Shown here: positions 1 to 9,392 of the stretch, in pieces
How the letters are laid out: every line of letters starts with the position of its first letter
Position numbering within the stretch: position 1 is the stretch's first letter
NCBI RefSeq assembly: GCF_027531545.1
Contig: NZ_JAPZSC010000016.1
Coordinates: 416,832-480,831, forward strand
Length of the DNA: 64,000 nt
Source: Silanimonas sp.
GTDB taxonomy: Bacteria; Pseudomonadota; Gammaproteobacteria; Xanthomonadales; Xanthomonadaceae
Reading direction: 5' to 3'
Position numbers and translations under genes: made by a program
Notes under the pieces: generated by a model
What the model saw: only the letters and a program-made list of their open reading frames with translations
The model's database searches: none
What the model was told of the DNA's origin: nothing

Positions 1-1
1 G

Positions 2-160
2 GGTATTGCCGGTTGCCGCGACTGCCATGCCGGTGCCGTGGCCGAACCGACGCAGGTGCGATCCGACTGTGGCCTGTGCCACGACTACCACCCGGCCCAT
101 GCCGCGCTGCAGGAGGCGGACGTGCTCGCGGGCCGCCTGGTGCCGACGGAGGCGCAATGA
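2..160 (+). CDS. C-terminal end of a multiheme c-type cytochrome (5' part outside window)
   Basis: Only the last 52 codons are inside the window, in the frame ending with TGA at 158-160. Two covalent heme c attachment motifs are visible: CRDCH at visible residues 5-9 and CGLCH at residues 23-27. The tail after the last heme is short and acidic. The protein is therefore a periplasmic or extracellular electron-transfer cytochrome with at least two hemes; total heme number and family cannot be told from this fragment. Its stop overlaps the start of the next gene by four bases (ATGA), so it belongs to the same transcript and the operon begins upstream of the window. Confidence 0.85.
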   Translation, partial: GIAGCRDCHAGAVAEPTQVRSDCGLCHDYHPAHAALQEADVLAGRLVPTEAQ

Positions 161-2097
161 CGGCATCGGGCCGGCCGCGACGTCGCCCCCGCGCCGCCGC
201 GCTGCGCGGCGCGGCCATGGTTGGCGCCGCCCTGCTGGCTGGCGCCTCGTTCGAGGCGGTGGCGCGCTGCCCGGGCACGCCGTTGCCGAACCAGCGTCTC
301 GAGTCCGCCGACGTGCGCCGCGTGGTGGCACAGGCCGCCGATGTCGCGCAGCGCTTGAACCAGCCGGCGACGATCGCCGTGGTCGACCGGGTGGGCAACG
401 TGCTGGCCGTGTTCCAGACCAACGGCGCGGCGCCGAGCGTGCGCATCACCAGTGGCGTGTCGAGCAGCGGTGGGCTCGAAGGCCTGGTCGTGCCGAGCAC
501 GGCGGCGGCGATCGCGAAAGCGGTCACCGGCGCCTACCTGTCGTCGTCGGGCCAGGCCTTCAGCACGCGAACCGCCAGCTACATCGTGCAGGATCACTTC
601 CCGCCGACCATCCGCAACGTGCCCTCGGGGCCGCTGTTCGGCGTGCAGTTCAGCCAGCTGCCCTGCGGCGACCTCGTGCAGGGCGGCAGCGCGCTGGGCA
701 TCGGCCCGCGGCGCTCGCCGCTCGGCTTGTCGGCCGACCCGGGCGGTTTCCCGCTGTACAAGGGCGGCAGCGTCGTCGGCGGCATCGGCGTGATCGCCGG
801 CAGCGCGCCCACCTACAGCCTCGATCTCTTCCCCTTCGACTTCGACAACGACCCCGAGGAAGTGATCGCGCACTCGGCGCTGTCCGGTTTCGCCCCGCCC
901 GATTGCATCCGCGCCGAACGCGTGACCGCCGGTGGCGTGAGCCTGCGCTTCTCCGATGCCGACGGCCGGCTCGTGGCCACCGCGGCCACCGTGCCCAGCG
1001 GCGGCGCGTTTGTCGATGTGGGCGGCTATTACGTCGCCGCCGACGGCGCACGCACCGGGCGCATCTTCGGCCTGCCGGAATCCGGCGTGGCGCGCGAGAA
1101 CGTCAATCTCGCCGGCGGCTCGCATGGTCTGCTGAATCCGGACGGCAGCAACCGCTACCCGCCGATCGCCTCGGCCGGCCTCAGTGCCAACGATGTGGTG
1201 AGCCTGCTGGACGAAGCGCTCGCCGTCGCGAACGCCGCGCGCGCGCAGATCCGCATCCCGCTCGGCTCGCCGGCACAGGTGACGGTGTCGGTCGTGGATG
1301 CGCAGGGCGTGGCGCTGGGCATCGGACGCACGCCGGACGCGCCGATCTTCGGCATCGACGTCTCGCTGCAGAAGGCGCGCGCGGCGGCGCTGTTCTCGCG
1401 CACCGATGCCGCGACGCGCATCACCGCGGCGAACTCCGCTGCGCAGCAGGCGTTCTATTTCAATGGTGATCCGCGCGCGGCCGTCGGCTTTTTCCAGCGT
1501 CCGACCATCTTCACCGACGGCACCGCCTTCACCGCGCGCGCGATTGGCAACATCGCGCGGCCGATGTACCCGGATGGCATCGACGGTCGTTCGCGTGGCC
1601 CGCTGTCCAGCCCGAAGCCGAACTGGAGCCCGTTCAACGTCGGCCTCCAACTCGACCTGGTGTTCCCAGGCCTTGCCGCGTCGCTGGCGCCCGGCGGCCC
1701 GATCATCAATCGCTGCACCGCTGCAGCCATCGGTGCCGACAACGGCATCCAGATCTTCCCTGGCGGCGTGCCGATCTACCGCAACGGCGTGCTGGTCGGG
1801 GCCGTGGGCGTCTCCGGCGACGGCGTCGACCAGGACGACATGATCGCCTTCCTCGGCATCACCCGAGCAGGGCGCTGGCGCGGTGGCGGTCTCGGCCATG
1901 CGCCGCTGGCGAAGCGCGCCGACCAGCTCGGCTTGCGCTACGTGCAGTGCCCGCAATCCCCCTTCAACGGCAGCGATGCGCAGAACGTCTGCGGCGGCGA
2001 CGGCGACCTGCCGACGACGGGAGCGGCCCCGGTGACTGCCGCGCTGCCGCGCATCCCCGAGTTGCTGCGCCGCGAACGCATGGAGGACCGCCGATGA
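157..2097 (+). CDS. Exported protein with two GlcG/HbpS-type (DUF336) domains
   Basis: 646 residues. An Arg-rich N-terminus and a hydrophobic stretch (about residues 15-36) look like a signal peptide, with a likely cut after SFEAVA. Two repeats of the GlcG/HbpS fold follow. Domain 1 covers about 45-215 (VVAQAADVAQRLNQPATIAV early, GGFPLYKGGSVVGGIGVIAG late). Domain 2 covers about 340-575 (VSVVDAQGVALGIGR, then GGVPIYRNGVLVGAVGVSGD). Single GlcG/HbpS domains are known as heme- or small-ligand-binding modules of about 140 residues; a tandem, heavily inserted version is unusual. No CXXCH is present, so heme would not be covalently bound. I chose the ATG at 157 because it overlaps the preceding stop by four bases; the in-frame ATG at 13 lies inside the cytochrome gene. 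The next gene also overlaps by four bases. A role in heme delivery or ligand sensing for the neighbouring cytochromes is inference. Confidence 0.8.
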   Translation: MTASGRPRRRPRAAALRGAAMVGAALLAGASFEAVARCPGTPLPNQRLESADVRRVVAQAADVAQRLNQPATIAVVDRVGNVLAVFQTNGAAPSVRITSGVSSSGGLEGLVVPSTAAAIAKAVTGAYLSSSGQAFSTRTASYIVQDHFPPTIRNVPSGPLFGVQFSQLPCGDLVQGGSALGIGPRRSPLGLSADPGGFPLYKGGSVVGGIGVIAGSAPTYSLDLFPFDFDNDPEEVIAHSALSGFAPPDCIRAERVTAGGVSLRFSDADGRLVATAATVPSGGAFVDVGGYYVAADGARTGRIFGLPESGVARENVNLAGGSHGLLNPDGSNRYPPIASAGLSANDVVSLLDEALAVANAARAQIRIPLGSPAQVTVSVVDAQGVALGIGRTPDAPIFGIDVSLQKARAAALFSRTDAATRITAANSAAQQAFYFNGDPRAAVGFFQRPTIFTDGTAFTARAIGNIARPMYPDGIDGRSRGPLSSPKPNWSPFNVGLQLDLVFPGLAASLAPGGPIINRCTAAAIGADNGIQIFPGGVPIYRNGVLVGAVGVSGDGVDQDDMIAFLGITRAGRWRGGGLGHAPLAKRADQLGLRYVQCPQSPFNGSDAQNVCGGDGDLPTTGAAPVTAALPRIPELLRRERMEDRR

Positions 2098-4196
2098 CTC
2101 GCCGGCTCCGCGCGCGCCTGCATCCGCTTCGGCTGTCCGCCGCCTGTGCCACGGCGCTCGCGCTGGTGGCGGCCCTGCCGGCCCTGGCCGCGCCGGTCGC
2201 CGAGCCGGTGGCCGTAGAAGCCGACGTCGCGCTGGTGCAGGTGATGGCGCCGCGCCTCGTGTTGCGCGCTGCCGCACGGGCTGATGCGGAGCCGCGCTTC
2301 GACGTGGCCCGCGGCCGTTTGCTGGAAGTCGTCGCCGGGCAGGGTGACTGGATCGAAGTGCGCGTGCGCGGCGGTGCCATGGGCGCCGACGGCGGCACCG
2401 CCTGGCTGCTGCGCGAGCGCCTGCCGGATGGCCAATGGAACGTCGAACCGATGCGCGCGCCGGCTGCGCCGCGCGTGGTGGGTGCGGATGGCGTGCCGGC
2501 CCCGGCGATCGAGCCGCTGGTGCGGCCTGGCGGCGATGTCGCGCCGCTGGTGACGCTGCCGCCGCCGCAGCCCGGCCAGGTCGAGGCTCCGGCGCCGAAC
2601 CTGCCGCGCGAGTCGGTGTCCGTGCCGGACCGCTGGCGGATCATGCAGGGCCTCGGCTACCGCTTCCCGTGGTACGACCCTTACCACCAGAACGTGCTTA
2701 AGGGCGATTTCCCCATCCTCGAATGGGGCAGCGACTGGTTCCTCGCGCTGAACCTCGTCAGCGACACGCTCGGCGAGGCGCGCCGCTTCCCGGTGCCGGT
2801 GGCCCAGGTGATCGGCACGCCGGGGCAGGGCAACGACATCTACGGCCGCAACCGCTTCGAGATCGGCGCGCAGACCTTCATCCTCAGCGCCTCGGCGATC
2901 AAGGGCAACACCACCTTCAAGCCGCCGGACTACGAGTACCGCATCGTCCCGGTGATCAACATCAACCGCGTCGTGGCGCAGGAGTCCGGACTGCTGCGCA
3001 TCGATCCGGAGGCCGGTCGCACCCGCACCGACACCTTCTTCGGGCTGCAGGAGCTGTTCTACGACAAGCACCTGCGCAACGTGTCGGACCGCTACGACTT
3101 CGACAGCCTGCGCATCGGCATCCAGCCCTTCACCAGCGATTTCCGCGGCTTCCTGTTCCTCGACCAGCCTTTCGGCGTGCGTCTGTTCGGCAATCGCGAC
3201 AACAACTTCTGGCAGTACAACCTCGCGTGGTTCCGCCGGATGGAGAAGGACACCAACAGCGGCCTCAACGACATCACCGAGCCGCTGCGCCACGACGACG
3301 TCTTCGTGGCGAACGTGTACCGGCAGGATTGGCCGAGGCTCGGCTTCACCTCGCAGGCCACGGTGGTGCACAACCGGAACCGCGAGGACCGCTTCCACTA
3401 CGACACCAACGGCTTCCTGGTGCGCCCGGCCTTCCTCGGCGACCTGCGGCCGCACCGCTACCACGTCACCTACCTCGGCGTCAGCGGCGACGGGCACTTG
3501 ACCTCATGGTTCCCGAAGTCGCGGCTGAACCTCACCACCACGACCTATGTCGCGCTGGGTGATGACGAGCGCCATCCGCTGGCCCAGCGCTCGCAGAGCA
3601 TCCGCGCGCTCTTCCATGCCGGCGAGCTGTCGCGCGATTTCAGCTGGGTGCGCGTGCGCGCCAGCGTGCTCTACGCCAGTGGCGACAAGGACCCGTACGA
3701 CGGCAAGGCCACCGGCTTCGACGCGATCTTCGAGAACCCGCAGTTCGCCGGCGCCGACACCAGCTACTTCATCCGCCAGACCATCCCGCTGATCGGCGGT
3801 GGTGGCGTCGCGCTGAGCGGCCGCAACGGCCTGCTGCCCTCGCTGCGCTCGTCGAAGGAGCAGGGGCAGTCCAGCTTCGTGAACCCCGGCCTCGCGCTGG
3901 CCGGCGTCGGCGCCGACATCGACCTGACGCCGGAGCTGCGCATCACCAGCAACTTCAACCATCTGTGCTTCCTCGAAACGGAGGTGCTGGGCGTGCTGCG
4001 CAACGAGGCGCCGCCGCCGAAATCGATCGGTTGGGATGCTTCGTTGGGCGTGCAGTGGCGGCCGCTGTTCATCCAGAACATCGTCGTCAACGGCTCGCTG
4101 GCGGTGCTGAAGCCGGGCGACGGCCTCCAGCGTTTCTACGGAACGGAGCAGGGCACGCTGTACTCCGGGATCGTCAACGTGCTTCTGACCTTCTGA
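2094..4196 (+). CDS. Putative outer-membrane beta-barrel protein with SH3-like N-terminal domain
   Basis: 700 residues from the ATG at 2094, which overlaps the previous stop by four bases. A signal peptide is clear (MTRRLR, then a hydrophobic run, cut near residue 33 after ALAA). Residues about 40-115 resemble a bacterial SH3-like domain (LVLRAAARAD, LLEVVAGQGDWIEVRVRGG, AWLLRERL). A Pro/Ala-rich linker follows to about residue 165. The rest has alternating aromatic/polar beta strands, many Arg/Tyr/Asp residues and a terminal phenylalanine (VNVLLTF), which is typical of an outer-membrane barrel recognised by BAM. No heme motif is present. Its position between cytochrome genes suggests a pore or scaffold for electron transfer across the outer membrane, by analogy with porin-cytochrome complexes. 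It does not look like MtrB, so this role is inference. Confidence 0.65.
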   Translation: MTRRLRARLHPLRLSAACATALALVAALPALAAPVAEPVAVEADVALVQVMAPRLVLRAAARADAEPRFDVARGRLLEVVAGQGDWIEVRVRGGAMGADGGTAWLLRERLPDGQWNVEPMRAPAAPRVVGADGVPAPAIEPLVRPGGDVAPLVTLPPPQPGQVEAPAPNLPRESVSVPDRWRIMQGLGYRFPWYDPYHQNVLKGDFPILEWGSDWFLALNLVSDTLGEARRFPVPVAQVIGTPGQGNDIYGRNRFEIGAQTFILSASAIKGNTTFKPPDYEYRIVPVININRVVAQESGLLRIDPEAGRTRTDTFFGLQELFYDKHLRNVSDRYDFDSLRIGIQPFTSDFRGFLFLDQPFGVRLFGNRDNNFWQYNLAWFRRMEKDTNSGLNDITEPLRHDDVFVANVYRQDWPRLGFTSQATVVHNRNREDRFHYDTNGFLVRPAFLGDLRPHRYHVTYLGVSGDGHLTSWFPKSRLNLTTTTYVALGDDERHPLAQRSQSIRALFHAGELSRDFSWVRVRASVLYASGDKDPYDGKATGFDAIFENPQFAGADTSYFIRQTIPLIGGGGVALSGRNGLLPSLRSSKEQGQSSFVNPGLALAGVGADIDLTPELRITSNFNHLCFLETEVLGVLRNEAPPPKSIGWDASLGVQWRPLFIQNIVVNGSLAVLKPGDGLQRFYGTEQGTLYSGIVNVLLTF

Positions 4197-4200
4197 GCCC

Positions 4201-7200
4201 ATGACCGACGCCAACGTCCATCGTTCCACTTTCCGGCTGCGCGCCGCGCTGTTCTCGCTGAGCGTGACGCTGGCGCTGGCCTCGGTCTCGCTCACGGTGC
4301 GCTCGGCCGGCATCGAGAAGGTCGAGCGCACCTACCACGAGTTCCCCGCGGCCCCGGCGCGGCAGCCGCAGACGCTGGCCGACACGAAATCGGTGGGCTG
4401 CACGACCTGCCACGAAAAGACCGACCAGCCGACCATGCACGCCAACCCCGGCGTGGTGCTCGGCTGCGCGGATTGCCACGGTGGCGATCCCGCCGTGCGG
4501 CGCGGCAGCGAGGCGCCGGACAGCGAGGCCTACACCGCGCTGAAGGAGGCGGCCCACGTGCTGCCCGCCGACGTCGGCACCTTCGGCCACGGGCCGGGCA
4601 ACCCCAAGCACACCATGGCGCGCTGGACACAGGAGCATCCGGCCTACGTGCGCTTCGTGAACCCCGGCGACCTGCGCATCGCGCGCGAGGCCTGCGGCGC
4701 CTGCCACCTGCCCATCATCCAGGCGCAGGAACGCAGCCTGATGGCCACGTCGGCGATGCTATGGGGCGGTGCGGCGTACAACAACGGCATCCTGCCGAAC
4801 AAGATCTACAACCTCGGCGAAGCCTATTCGCGCGACGGCACGCCGGCCCTGCTGAGGAACCCGGTCGACGCCACCGACCCGGCGCTTGCCGCGCGCGGCG
4901 TGCTGCCCTACCTCGCGCCGCTGCCGGCGTGGGAGACGGTGCCGCCGGCCGACGTGTTCCGCGTCTTCGAGCGCGGCGGCCGCGTCATCAATTCACAGTT
5001 CCCTGAAGTCGGCCTGCCGAACTCGCTCGGCCAGATCCAGCGCCTCGACGAACCCGGCCGCCCCGACCTCCGGCAATCGAACCGCGGGCCGGGCACCGGC
5101 AGCCGCATCGCGGTGCCGGTGATCAACCTGACGAAGACGCGCCTCAACGATCCACACCTGTGGATGCTGGGCACGAACGACAACCCGGGCGACTACCGGA
5201 GCTCGGGCTGCACCGCCTGCCACACGGTCTACGCCAACGACCGCGATCCGCGGCATTCCGGCCCCTACGCCGTTCACGGCAACCGCGGCCAGACCGCGAC
5301 GGTCGACCCGACGATCCCCGCGGGCACGCGCGGCAGCCCGATCCAGCACGCGTTCACGCGTTCGATCCCGTCTTCGCAGTGCATGGTCTGCCACATGCAC
5401 CAGCCGAACATCTACGTGAACTCGTTCTACGGCTACGTGCAGACGGATTACGAGAGCGACGCCGCGGCCCTGTGGCCGGAGGAGCAGCGCTACCCGACGG
5501 CGGCCGAGATCCGCGAGATCAACCTGCGCAACCCGGAAGAGGCGGTCGTGCGCGGCAAGTGGGCCGACCCGGAGTACCTCGCCGAAATCTCCCGGCTCAA
5601 CCCGACGCTGAAGGACACCCAGTTCGCCGATTACCACGGCCACGGCTGGGTGTTTCGCGCGGTGTTCAAGCGCGACCGCGAGGGCAACCTGCTCGACGCC
5701 GAAGGGGCGCAGGTCGCCAACGACGACCCCGAGAAGTTCGACAAGGCGGTGCACCTGTCGTCGATCCACCTCGACAAGGGCATGCACTGCGTCGACTGCC
5801 ACTTCGAGCAGGACATGCACGGCAACGGCCACATCTACGGCGAAGTGGCCGCCGCCATCGAGATCGACTGCGCCGACTGCCATGGCACGGCGCGCGCCTA
5901 CCCGACGCTCACCACTTCCGGCCCGGCGGCGCGCCCCGGCGGCATGGACCTCTCCCTGCTGCGCACCCAGGACGGCCGGCCGCGCTTCGAGTGGCGCGAC
6001 GGCGCGCTGTACCAGCGTTCGGCGCTGTACCCGGACCTCGAGTGGAAGATGAGCCTCACGCGCGACTCGGTGAACCCGGCCAACCCGGATTACAACGAGA
6101 AGGCGGCGCGCGCCAAGCTCACGCAGATGGGCGCGGCGGCGCGCAATGGCGAATGGAACGCGGAAGCGGCCTTCGCCAATGCCTCCGACGCCGAGCTCGC
6201 CCACGGCGACGACAAGATGGAGTGCTACACCTGCCATCTGTCGTGGACGACCAGCTGCTCCGGCTGCCACCTGCCGATCCAGGCCAATTGGAAGACCGAG
6301 CGCAACCATTACGAAGGCGGCGAGACGCGCAACTACGCCACCTACAACGTGCAGGTCGTTCGCGATGATGTGTTCCAGCTGGGCCTGCACGGCACGGTGA
6401 AGGGCAACACCATCGCGCCGATCCGCTCCAGCTCGGCCCTGGTGCTGAGCTCGCAGAACATCAACCGCGAGCGCATCTACATCCAGCAGCCGCCGGTAGC
6501 CTCCAGCGGTTTCTCGTCGCAGGCCTTCGCGCCGCATTACCCGCATACGGAGCGGCTCACCGAAACCAAGCAGTGCGAGGACTGCCACGTCTCGGGCAAT
6601 GGCGACAACAACGCAATCATGGCCCAGCTTCTGCTGCAGGGCACCAACTTCGTCAACTTCATCGGCGGCTACGCGCTGGTGGGCGAGGAGGGTCATGTGG
6701 AGGGCGTCAACGTCACCGAGCTCGACGAGCCGCAGGCGGTGATCGGCAGCTACCTGCAGCGCATGGCCTACCCGGACTTCTACCGGCAGCACGAGGCGCG
6801 CGACCGCCAGCTGCGCGAGGCCTACGGCATCGACAGCGATGGCCCGGCGCAGTGCATCCAGATGCGTGGCGAGTACGTCTACGTGGCGGAAGGCGAGGGC
6901 GGCTTCCGCGTGTATGACGCGGCCTCGCTGCCCAACAAGGGCTTCTCGCAGCGGATCATCCGCGCACCGTTCTCGCCGCTGGGCCACGACGCCCACGTGC
7001 CGTCGAAGAACGCCACCTGCATGGCCCTGCCCACCAACCAGCCGATCGCCCCGTTCAAGAACGAGGGCGAGCTGATGCGGGTCACCAACCAGGAGCAGCC
7101 CTTCCACCCGATCTACCACTACGCCTTCGTGGTCGATGCCGAGGAAGGCCTGATCGTGGTGAAGGTCGACACCTTCGCCGACGGCGAGCCGCGCAATAAC

Positions 7201-7947
7201 TTCCTCGAGCGCGCGGCCACGTGGAACGAGGGCGGCGTGCTCACCGGCGCCCGCCACATCGTCGTCGCCGGCCATTACGCGTACGTCACCACGCCGCGCG
7301 GCGTGCAGGTGGTCGACCTCGATGATCCGTTGCAGCCTAAGGCGCTGGCTTTCGTCGCGTTGGACGACGCCCGCGCCACCGCGGTGCAGTTCCGCTACCT
7401 GTTCGTCACCGCCGGCAGCGGTCTGCACGTCGTTGACCTCACCGACATGCGCGTGCCGCGCCTGCTTCCGATCTCCGTCCCGCTGCGGGATGCCCGCCGC
7501 GTCTACGTCGCGCGCACCTACGCCTACGTGGCCGCGGGCGAGGAGGGGCTGGCCATCGTCAACGTGACGAAGCCGGAGGCGCCGACTCTGCTGGCGCGCT
7601 TCACGGCGGACGGCGTGATCAACGACGCGCGGGATGTGGTGGTGGGTTCGACCAACGCCTCGCTGTTCGCCTACGTGGCCGACGGCCGCAACGGCCTGCG
7701 GGTGATCCAGCTCACCTCGCCGGAAAGCCAGCCGAACTTCTACGGGTTCTCGCCGGAGCCGAAACCGGCGCTGATCGCCAGCCGCGCCACGCGCAGCCCG
7801 GCGATCGCCCTCTCGAAGGGGCTGGATCGCGACCGCGCCGTCGACGAGACCGGCGGGCAGATCGCGGTGTTCGGCCGGCTCGGCTCGCGGCCGTTCAACC
7901 TCGAAGAGATGCAGCGCCTGTACCTGAACCCGGATGGGACGGTGTGA
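4201..7947 (+). CDS. Decaheme c-type cytochrome fused to a C-terminal LVIVD-type beta-propeller
   Basis: 1248 residues, starting four bases after the previous stop. An N-terminal signal or anchor segment covers about residues 13-35. Ten CXXCH sites follow between residues 67 and about 796: CTTCH, CADCH, CGACH, CTACH, CMVCH, CVDCH, CADCH, CYTCH, CSGCH and CEDCH. Extra histidines (HMHQP, HGHGW, HGNGHIYGE) could be distal ligands. From about residue 870 to 1215 at least six repeats of the LVIVD type occur (YVYVAEGEGGFRVYD, YAYVTTPRGVQVVDLDDP, YLFVTAGSGLHVVDLTD, YAYVAAGEEGLAIVNVTKP, FAYVADGRNGLRVIQL). These repeats are predicted to build a surface-exposed propeller. I expect a periplasmic or cell-surface electron conduit. 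The propeller may bind substrate, partner or polymer. Substrate and heme ligation cannot be read from sequence. Confidence 0.88.
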   Translation: MTDANVHRSTFRLRAALFSLSVTLALASVSLTVRSAGIEKVERTYHEFPAAPARQPQTLADTKSVGCTTCHEKTDQPTMHANPGVVLGCADCHGGDPAVRRGSEAPDSEAYTALKEAAHVLPADVGTFGHGPGNPKHTMARWTQEHPAYVRFVNPGDLRIAREACGACHLPIIQAQERSLMATSAMLWGGAAYNNGILPNKIYNLGEAYSRDGTPALLRNPVDATDPALAARGVLPYLAPLPAWETVPPADVFRVFERGGRVINSQFPEVGLPNSLGQIQRLDEPGRPDLRQSNRGPGTGSRIAVPVINLTKTRLNDPHLWMLGTNDNPGDYRSSGCTACHTVYANDRDPRHSGPYAVHGNRGQTATVDPTIPAGTRGSPIQHAFTRSIPSSQCMVCHMHQPNIYVNSFYGYVQTDYESDAAALWPEEQRYPTAAEIREINLRNPEEAVVRGKWADPEYLAEISRLNPTLKDTQFADYHGHGWVFRAVFKRDREGNLLDAEGAQVANDDPEKFDKAVHLSSIHLDKGMHCVDCHFEQDMHGNGHIYGEVAAAIEIDCADCHGTARAYPTLTTSGPAARPGGMDLSLLRTQDGRPRFEWRDGALYQRSALYPDLEWKMSLTRDSVNPANPDYNEKAARAKLTQMGAAARNGEWNAEAAFANASDAELAHGDDKMECYTCHLSWTTSCSGCHLPIQANWKTERNHYEGGETRNYATYNVQVVRDDVFQLGLHGTVKGNTIAPIRSSSALVLSSQNINRERIYIQQPPVASSGFSSQAFAPHYPHTERLTETKQCEDCHVSGNGDNNAIMAQLLLQGTNFVNFIGGYALVGEEGHVEGVNVTELDEPQAVIGSYLQRMAYPDFYRQHEARDRQLREAYGIDSDGPAQCIQMRGEYVYVAEGEGGFRVYDAASLPNKGFSQRIIRAPFSPLGHDAHVPSKNATCMALPTNQPIAPFKNEGELMRVTNQEQPFHPIYHYAFVVDAEEGLIVVKVDTFADGEPRNNFLERAATWNEGGVLTGARHIVVAGHYAYVTTPRGVQVVDLDDPLQPKALAFVALDDARATAVQFRYLFVTAGSGLHVVDLTDMRVPRLLPISVPLRDARRVYVARTYAYVAAGEEGLAIVNVTKPEAPTLLARFTADGVINDARDVVVGSTNASLFAYVADGRNGLRVIQLTSPESQPNFYGFSPEPKPALIASRATRSPAIALSKGLDRDRAVDETGGQIAVFGRLGSRPFNLEEMQRLYLNPDGTV

Positions 7948-7985
7948 GCTGTCCGCAATACCTTGCCCGCCGCTGGAGCCCGTCA

Positions 7986-9389
7986 ATGACCCCGCGCGAT
8001 GCTTTGGTCGTCCTGCTGCTGGCGATGGCGCCGGTGTTCCCTGCGCTCGCCGCGTCCGACGCAGGCTCGACGCCGGTGGCATGGACGCCGTCCGATGACG
8101 CCATCCGTGCCGAGAACGCGCTGCGCCAGCCGATGCCCGATCGGGCCTCCGGCGCCAGCCTCGGCACCGTCACCTGCGCCAGCAGCACCTGCCACGGCTC
8201 GGTTCTGGCCTGGGACGACGTGGTGCTGCACAACGAGTACACCACCTGGGCGCGCCTCGACCGCCACACCCGCGCCTACGCCACGTTGCTGACGCCACAA
8301 AGCGTGTCGATCGCGCGGAAGCTGGGCCTCTCGACGCAGGCGCATGAAGCCCCGGAATGCCTCGCCTGCCACGCCTACGCGCCGCCGGCCGAGCAGCGCG
8401 GGGAGCGCTTCGTCCTCAGTGATGGCATCAGCTGCGAAGGCTGCCACGGCCCGGCGGAGCGCTGGGTGGCGTCGCACACCTCATCCGACGCGTCGCACGC
8501 GAAGAACCTCGCCAACGGCCTGTACCCGACCCCCGATCCGGTGGGTCAGGCGCGGCTGTGCACGTCCTGCCACGTGGGCGACGGCGACCGCTGGGTGACG
8601 CACCGGATCATGGGCGCCGGCCATCCGCGCCTCGGTTTCGAAGTGGGCACGTTCGCCGCGCTGCAGCCGCCGCACTACGCCATCGATGCCGACTGGCGCC
8701 AGCGCAAGGGCGATTTCTCCGCCGGGCGCGTGTGGGCCTTGGGCCAGCTGTTCGGCGCGAAGGCGATGCTCGAAACGTTGGCGCACCCGACGCGCGGCCG
8801 CGACGGCCTCTTCCCGGAACTCTCCGCCTTCGATTGCCACGCCTGCCACAAGCCGATGAGCAGCAACCGCTGGTCGCCGCGCTTGGGCATCGGCCCGGGC
8901 CGCGTGCGCGTCAACGACGGGCACCTGCTGATGGTGCGCGCCATCACCGAGGCCGTGGTGCCTGACCAGGCCGCGGCCTTCCGCAACGAAGTTCGCGGCG
9001 TGCATGCCGCCGTGTCGGCCGGGCAGGGCGACCCGCAGGCCGCGCTGCGGCGACTGATCGCGCGGCTCGATGCGCTGGTGCCGGTGCTCCGTGCTCAGGC
9101 CTTCGACGCCGCGCAGATGCGCGCGGTGCTGCAGCGCCTGATCGCCATCGGCCGCAGCGGCGAGTACAGCGACTACGCCGGCGCGGAGCAGGCCTACATG
9201 GCCATTGCACCGCTGTTGGAGCAGCTTGCTGCCGACGGCCAGCTGGCGGATGCGGCCGCGCTGCGGCCCCTGTTGGCCCGCGCCCGCGAGACGCTGGCGG
9301 GCGAAGACACCTACCGGGCCGAGCGCTTCCGCGCGGCCCTCGATGCCTTGGCCGGTGCCGTCCGCGCGCCCGCCGGAACGGAGGGCTGA
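7986..9389 (+). CDS. Cytochrome c554-like multiheme protein (five heme sites, one CX4CH)
   Basis: 467 residues from the ATG at 7986, preceded by GGAG at 7974-7977. A GTG at 7944 overlapping the upstream stop is in frame, but it would place 14 non-signal residues ahead of a good signal peptide (MTPRDALVVLLLAMAPVFPALA). Heme sites in order are CASSTCH (a CX4CH spacing, near residue 66), CLACH, CEGCH, CTSCH and CHACH. The spacing and the surrounding HNEYTTW and HGPAERW segments resemble the cytochrome c554/c-prime family. The region after about residue 320 is an Ala-rich helical domain without hemes. It is probably a periplasmic electron carrier between the large decaheme protein and the FAD/Fe-S protein encoded three bases downstream. 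The partner assignment is inference. Confidence 0.85.
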   Translation: MTPRDALVVLLLAMAPVFPALAASDAGSTPVAWTPSDDAIRAENALRQPMPDRASGASLGTVTCASSTCHGSVLAWDDVVLHNEYTTWARLDRHTRAYATLLTPQSVSIARKLGLSTQAHEAPECLACHAYAPPAEQRGERFVLSDGISCEGCHGPAERWVASHTSSDASHAKNLANGLYPTPDPVGQARLCTSCHVGDGDRWVTHRIMGAGHPRLGFEVGTFAALQPPHYAIDADWRQRKGDFSAGRVWALGQLFGAKAMLETLAHPTRGRDGLFPELSAFDCHACHKPMSSNRWSPRLGIGPGRVRVNDGHLLMVRAITEAVVPDQAAAFRNEVRGVHAAVSAGQGDPQAALRRLIARLDALVPVLRAQAFDAAQMRAVLQRLIAIGRSGEYSDYAGAEQAYMAIAPLLEQLAADGQLADAAALRPLLARARETLAGEDTYRAERFRAALDALAGAVRAPAGTEG

Positions 9390-9392
9390 GCC

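Noticed and set aside
4993..8082. An uninterrupted minus-strand frame of about 1000 codons opposite the decaheme cytochrome gene
   Set aside because: It mirrors the GC-rich third positions of the real gene. The heme motifs and signal peptide are on the plus strand and the antisense protein has no recognisable domain.
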